A stretch of DNA of 64,000 bases from Plumapathes pennacea (Eukaryota > Cnidaria > Anthozoa > Antipatharia > Myriopathidae): positions 18,201,670-18,265,669 of the forward strand of contig OZ038467.1 of NCBI GenBank assembly GCA_964036295.1. Direction: 5' to 3'. Shown here piece after piece: positions 59,907-64,000 of the stretch (the first letter of the stretch is position 1; every line of letters starts with the position of its first letter). The position numbers and the translations under genes are program-made. The notes beneath the pieces were generated by a model. The model was not told the origin of the DNA and made no database searches. It was given only the letters and a program-made list of their open reading frames with translations.

Positions 59907-61176
59907 GTAAGCCTCGTAAGACAGAAATCGTAGTGGGAAGTGTTCTGTATACATACATATTTTTTTAGCACTAGCTGCTGCCTAAATATTCTGTTGTTGC
60001 TTAAAACATTCAAATTAATGCATCAGCAGTGACTGTCAATCTATACGAGAGTCAACTCCTATAAACACCACATCTTCTCTACTCAATAGCATTGAAGCAT
60101 TACAAGCAAGGGAGCTTAAGGGGTCGTCGACATATTTACCAGTTAACGTAAAAATGGACGTTTGGTGGACGAAGTTAGGAGGGGGAAGGGGGGTACAGTT
60201 GATCTGGCGATCTAAGATTTTTTCTCATCACTGCGTGGATGTTTTGGGGAAAAACGAAGCCAGAATGATGCAAGAGGTAAAGGAACAAATTGTATGATTC
60301 CTTAATACGACTGACAACGCAATGGGGTAAAAACAAGGCAGCTACATAAAATGTGAACGAATCGTGACTTTCGACATACAGCAAAATCGTGACTCGTAGC
60401 CAAAGCCGTGCGGAGAAGTGTGCGCAGGGTGCAAATAATAAAAGACGAAAATCGGTATCATCTTCTCAATAATTGTAATCGTCACTGCGTCATTCAGGAC
60501 GTACAAATATAGTGATTGCATTTTCTGACTTGTACCGCAAAATATCTTAATGGTTGCGGAGGGCGTGGGGCATTGGGGGTGTCTACTAAATGCCTAAAGT
60601 AGGGTGTTAGACAAACCAAAGAGTTCAAAGTTTGGTTCTTGTTTAGAAGCCTGAATTCGTTCCTTGTAAACCTGTTTTTAGTAAGGTTCATTACATTTCC
60701 TGCTGGGTACAACTGAATTGTGTGTTCGTGCGTACAACTGTTTGAAGTTTCTCCTTAAGTCGGTTAAAACCCTTGTGGATTGTGTAATACCCTCTAGTGC
60801 GTTCATCATTAATGTTGTGTGACTGCCTCCTGTGAAGACCGTTGTTTGATACATTCCGAGTTTGTCGTCGAAGGTCGAGATATTGTTGGTTCGCCATTGT
60901 AGCTGGTTCAGTTCCTGTGGCTATTAGTTGTGTGTTGGATATGGAGTGTGATACCCGATTCTTCGGATCCTCACCCCAATAGTTGTTGTTTCGTCGATTT
61001 GCCGCCCTCTTCATTGAATCAGCGTATGTTACATATGTTTGTAGTAGTTCCTGGTAGTTAGCTGCTCCACAATATATTAATCGCAACGACAATTATGTTA
61101 AAGGCGAACATTTCCCCAAACCAGTGGTGCATCATTGTGACGTTTATGTTTCTAATATTTGTTCTTTTCACTTCAG

Positions 61177-61288
61177 GCGATAATCGAGTGGTAGAAGTTC
61201 TCTTTTTGGTCCAACATCCAAGTTTTGTTCCCGGTTGATATTTTGGTCAACATTGGACAAGTCTATCCCATCGCAGTTAACAAGAACG
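61177..61288 (+). pseudogene. exon-like module, copy 7
   Basis: Between TTCTTTTCACTTCAG and GTAAGATT; one base is lost after the first third, so the frame is broken. Confidence 0.4.
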
Positions 61289-61896
61289 GTAAGATTACGC
61301 TTCCAGCGATAAAAACAATAGGCTACTTTTGGAGAGGAGATTTGCACGGATAATTGTGCGAGGATATTATTTGTTACGAGAAGCGAACAGTTGTCCGAAA
61401 GCGAAGCTTGAGTACCCCTTCCACCCCCCCCCCCCCCCCCCCCCCTTTCCCAGGCGAGTGCAAGGATGAATTGTCGTCGTTAGCTTTTGGCTCTGTCTTC
61501 TAGTCTTATTTGATTTCCTGGAGATTTTACTTCAAACAAGTGAAGTGATGTCTTATTTGTTGCTCAATAATAGTTAATAGTGGCGCTTAGGTGCCATCAG
61601 GTGTATTTTTTGACAACTTTTATTTAAATTGTCGTAGGTTTTCAGGTTTTGTTTGCCAATTTACTTTATGTGGGCAGATGTATAGTAATAACAGAATACT
61701 CTGTGAAGTTGGTATGGCCATTTTCCTCTGTACCGCTCGGTTTTGTCAGCTCAGTAAATCTCGCCGGTTCCAACCCTGCCTTGAAATTGTAACTGTGAGA
61801 CTAGAATAAGTAATTGTCATGACAATAAGTAGATAATTTCCTTGTACAATATGTAAACCTACTACTGCGGGAGCCAGCGGAGTTACTCGAATCTCA

Positions 61897-62116
61897 GGGT
61901 GCGTTCGATTGACCGTATTCCGGAATATAGAAATAGCTAAAATGATCTAAAGTTTTGCTAGTTCGGGGGAAATAATTTGGGATTGTTTTCAAGACCTTCA
62001 TACTGACATTTGGAACAGCTCCCGATACATCTCGGCATAATTCAGCTCCAAAGCAAAATATTTCATCAATTAGAATCGCTATTCCTATTCTGGACTAGAC
62101 CCAATCGAACGCGCCC
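61897..62116. mobile_element. MITE with GGGTGCGTTCGATTG..TTCCGGAATA ends, best copy
   Basis: GGGTGCGTTCGATTGACCGT at the left pairs with the right end (gactagacccaatcgaacgc gccc). About 220 bp, non-coding. Relatives at 4361-4585, 19983-20183, 37210-37401. Confidence 0.65.
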
Positions 62117-62393
62117 AAAGAAGATGTATCAATTCCAGAGCTGTGACTTTAACTGACATTTCTTCATATGGAATCCAATAATAATTGTTTACCATGCGGC
62201 TTAAAACTGTCCAACCTTAATTGCAGGCTTTGGTTCGTATAGAATTTGGACAAGAGGTTTCTGAATTTCTAAAATTAAAATCTGTCACACTTTCATTCTT
62301 GTTGGTTTCGAACTGCGGATTTTTCCCCGAAAATTTCCCGCTTTCGACCCAGAAGGCGTAACGGGGCATTTTTAAAACCTCGTTTATATTGTG

Positions 62394-62457
62394 TATGTAA
62401 AGAACATTTGCTGACATTCATTGACAGACGGAGTTGGATTCTCTGGTGGTATAGAAG
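62394..62457 (+). promoter_or_regulatory. orphan UTR exon with weak TATA, module M6
   Basis: TATGTAAAG in place of TATATAAA and donor GTGAGCCTCG (62458). Any gene served would start beyond the window. Confidence 0.45.
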
Positions 62458-63509
62458 GTGAGCCTCGTAAGACAGAAATTGTAGTGAGAAGTGTTAATAT
62501 ATATAGATACATATTTTTTTGGCACTCGCTTCTGCCTAAATATTCTGTTGTTGCTTAAAATATTTACATTAATGCATCAGCAGTGACTGTCAATCTATAC
62601 GAGAGACAACTCCTATAAATACCACATCTCCTCTACTCGATAGCATTGAAGCATTACAAGCAAGGGGTTTTAAGGTGTCGTCGACATATTCATCAGTTAA
62701 TGTAAAATGGACGTTTGGTGGGGGAAGGGGGGAGGGGGTGTAGTTGATCTGGCGGACCAAGATTTTTTCACATCATTGCGTGGATCTTTTGGTGAAAAAC
62801 GAAGCCAGAATGATACATTCGTGAATCATGGCCAAAGCCGTGCGGATAAGTATACACAGAATGCAAATAATCAAAGACGAAATTCGATAACGTCTTCTGA
62901 ATAATTGTAATCGTCACTGCATCATTCAGCACGTACAAATATATTGATTTCATTGTGTGACTTCGACCGCAAGTTATTTTAATGGTTGGTTGCGGGTATC
63001 TAATTATATGCCTAATGTAAGATGTGCGACAAACTTCGAAGATTAACAAACACCAGACGATTCACCAGATGAAAACCTTAATTTTACTTATCTCACATAA
63101 TTTTATGTACCTGTACAGCAAAGCCTCGACCTCATAACGTCAGCTGTTGGCCATTGCAAAGAAAAACTTTAATTTTAAGGTGAGAATGTATTTCTTCTTC
63201 TTCTAATCTCCTTGTGATCCTCTTAGATTTGGTGCGCTAAGAACTGGATTGTTACAGTTATTTGTGAAACCGAGTACTCAGTTGTGCATTTTCGAGAATA
63301 GCGAAGTGACCGTTCCTCATATCCTTATTCCTGATATAAAATGCCCAATATTCTATTTTCCAAGTAGTCCATGGTGTCCTGTTTGCTAAATTTTGATAAA
63401 CTTGCTTGGATTTTACGGCGTCGGCAGACGTTTTTCAGGTTTTCCTTTGACGATTCGACTACTGAGCATAGTTTCCTCCTGCTGTTCAGGCATTTCGTTG
63501 TCTATAAAT

Positions 63510-63512
63510 ACA

Positions 63513-63567
<55 letters not shown>

Positions 63568-63570
63568 ATA
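63510..63570. repeat. (AAAT)n microsatellite
   Basis: About fifteen uninterrupted aaat units inside module M6. Confidence 0.9.
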
Positions 63571-63851
63571 CAGCTTTTTGCCTTTTATTATTTTGATATT
63601 TCGTTCTTTCGCACCAAACAAGGAGAGTTTGAATAGTCGCAAGAAAGCTCGACTTCTATTTTTTAGTTTGCGATTGAGTGCGTTGTATCGCTGTGCTTTA
63701 AAGTACAAAAAAATGTATTCAAATTTGGTAAATTAGCTTTTTTCTCGCAAGTTGATAAAATTAGGAAGCTACATGACCACGAATTATTTCTGTTTATAAA
63801 ATGATTATGATGGTATGCTAAACATGATTGGCTGATAAACCATGTTAGATG

Positions 63852-64000
63852 TGGAAACTGGTGTATCGACAGTGTGTTGATGAGGGTAATGGAATGCCGT
63901 GAAAGAGACAATAGCTGACGTTTCGAGCGCTAGCCCTTTGTCAGAGTGAATGCGCATTCGCTCTGACGAAGGGCTAGCGCTCGAAACGTCAGCTATTGTC
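63852..64000. mobile_element. Penelope-type terminal sequences, inverted pair at window edge
   Basis: aaactggtgtatcgac..gacaatagctgacgtttcgagcg is followed at 63955 by its own reverse complement ctgacgaagggctagcgctc.. to gctattgtc. Same family as the pLTRs at 1282-2262. The element continues beyond the window. Confidence 0.75.

Larger units (their letters stand above)
58830..60619 (+). repeat. module M5
   Basis: Exon-like segment 58907-59014, poly-T/G tract at 59550-59645, promoter and UTR exon 59844-59906, tail as in M2 and M1. No TPR-CHAT gene follows before the next module. Confidence 0.7.
60620..63851 (+). repeat. module M6
   Basis: Full leader (as 5505-5917), exon-like segment, a C-run of about 26 at 61423-61446, intact MITE, promoter and UTR exon, long tail with an (AAAT)n run. 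It follows M5 in tandem. Confidence 0.75.

Noticed and set aside
1-64000. tRNA, rRNA or snRNA genes
   Set aside because: No intact B-box-type GGTTCGANTCC with a matching A box and acceptor stem, and no rRNA core, was noticed by eye; a tRNAscan or Rfam run would decide.

Overview
This is eukaryotic, intron-bearing, AT-leaning, repeat-rich DNA. GT-AG exons, Penelope-like and Helitron elements, MITEs and above all TPR-CHAT genes of the type expanded in anthozoans suggest a cnidarian, most likely a stony coral. That assignment is inference; no organism-specific marker gene is present.

The core (about 6-46 kb) is a tandem array of three plus-strand TPR-CHAT genes, each a 40-residue TPR solenoid followed by a caspase-fold CHAT protease domain. 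Copy 1 (10803-13883) is intact and encoded in one exon. Copy 2 (25078-28747) has a nonsense codon and two frameshifts. Copy 3 (41417-45215) has two frameshifts near its start and a rewritten C-terminus. Each lies 3.7-4.6 kb downstream of a conserved TATA-box plus short exon ending in a splice donor, and each begins just after a conserved splice acceptor, so a shared 5'-UTR exon is likely. The promoter module recurs twice more at the right end (59.8 and 62.4 kb), hinting at further copies to the right.

The intervals between genes are segmental duplications: 14803-20963 matches 32033-38180, and 23.6-25.1 kb matches 38.18-41.4 kb around a 1.8 kb insertion. They carry palindromic TGTAAA/TTTACA arrays, MITEs, an exon-like module found seven times in the window, and two copies of the 5' half of an MFSD1-like transporter gene (minus strand). 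Two non-autonomous Helitrons (2464-3961 and 30293-32032) have exact ends confirmed by empty sites elsewhere in the window. A Penelope-like fragment encoding a GIY-YIG endonuclease lies at about 1.28-2.26 kb.

The right part (47-56.4 kb) holds more ordinary genes: a two-exon BRI3BP/TMEM109-like membrane protein (plus strand) and the 3' half of an MFSD1-like gene (minus strand), whose 5' end stops abruptly inside an exon that is also present in both 5'-half copies. From 56.4 kb to the end are repeats, including two tandem promoter modules and an inverted pair of Penelope-type terminal sequences at the very edge.
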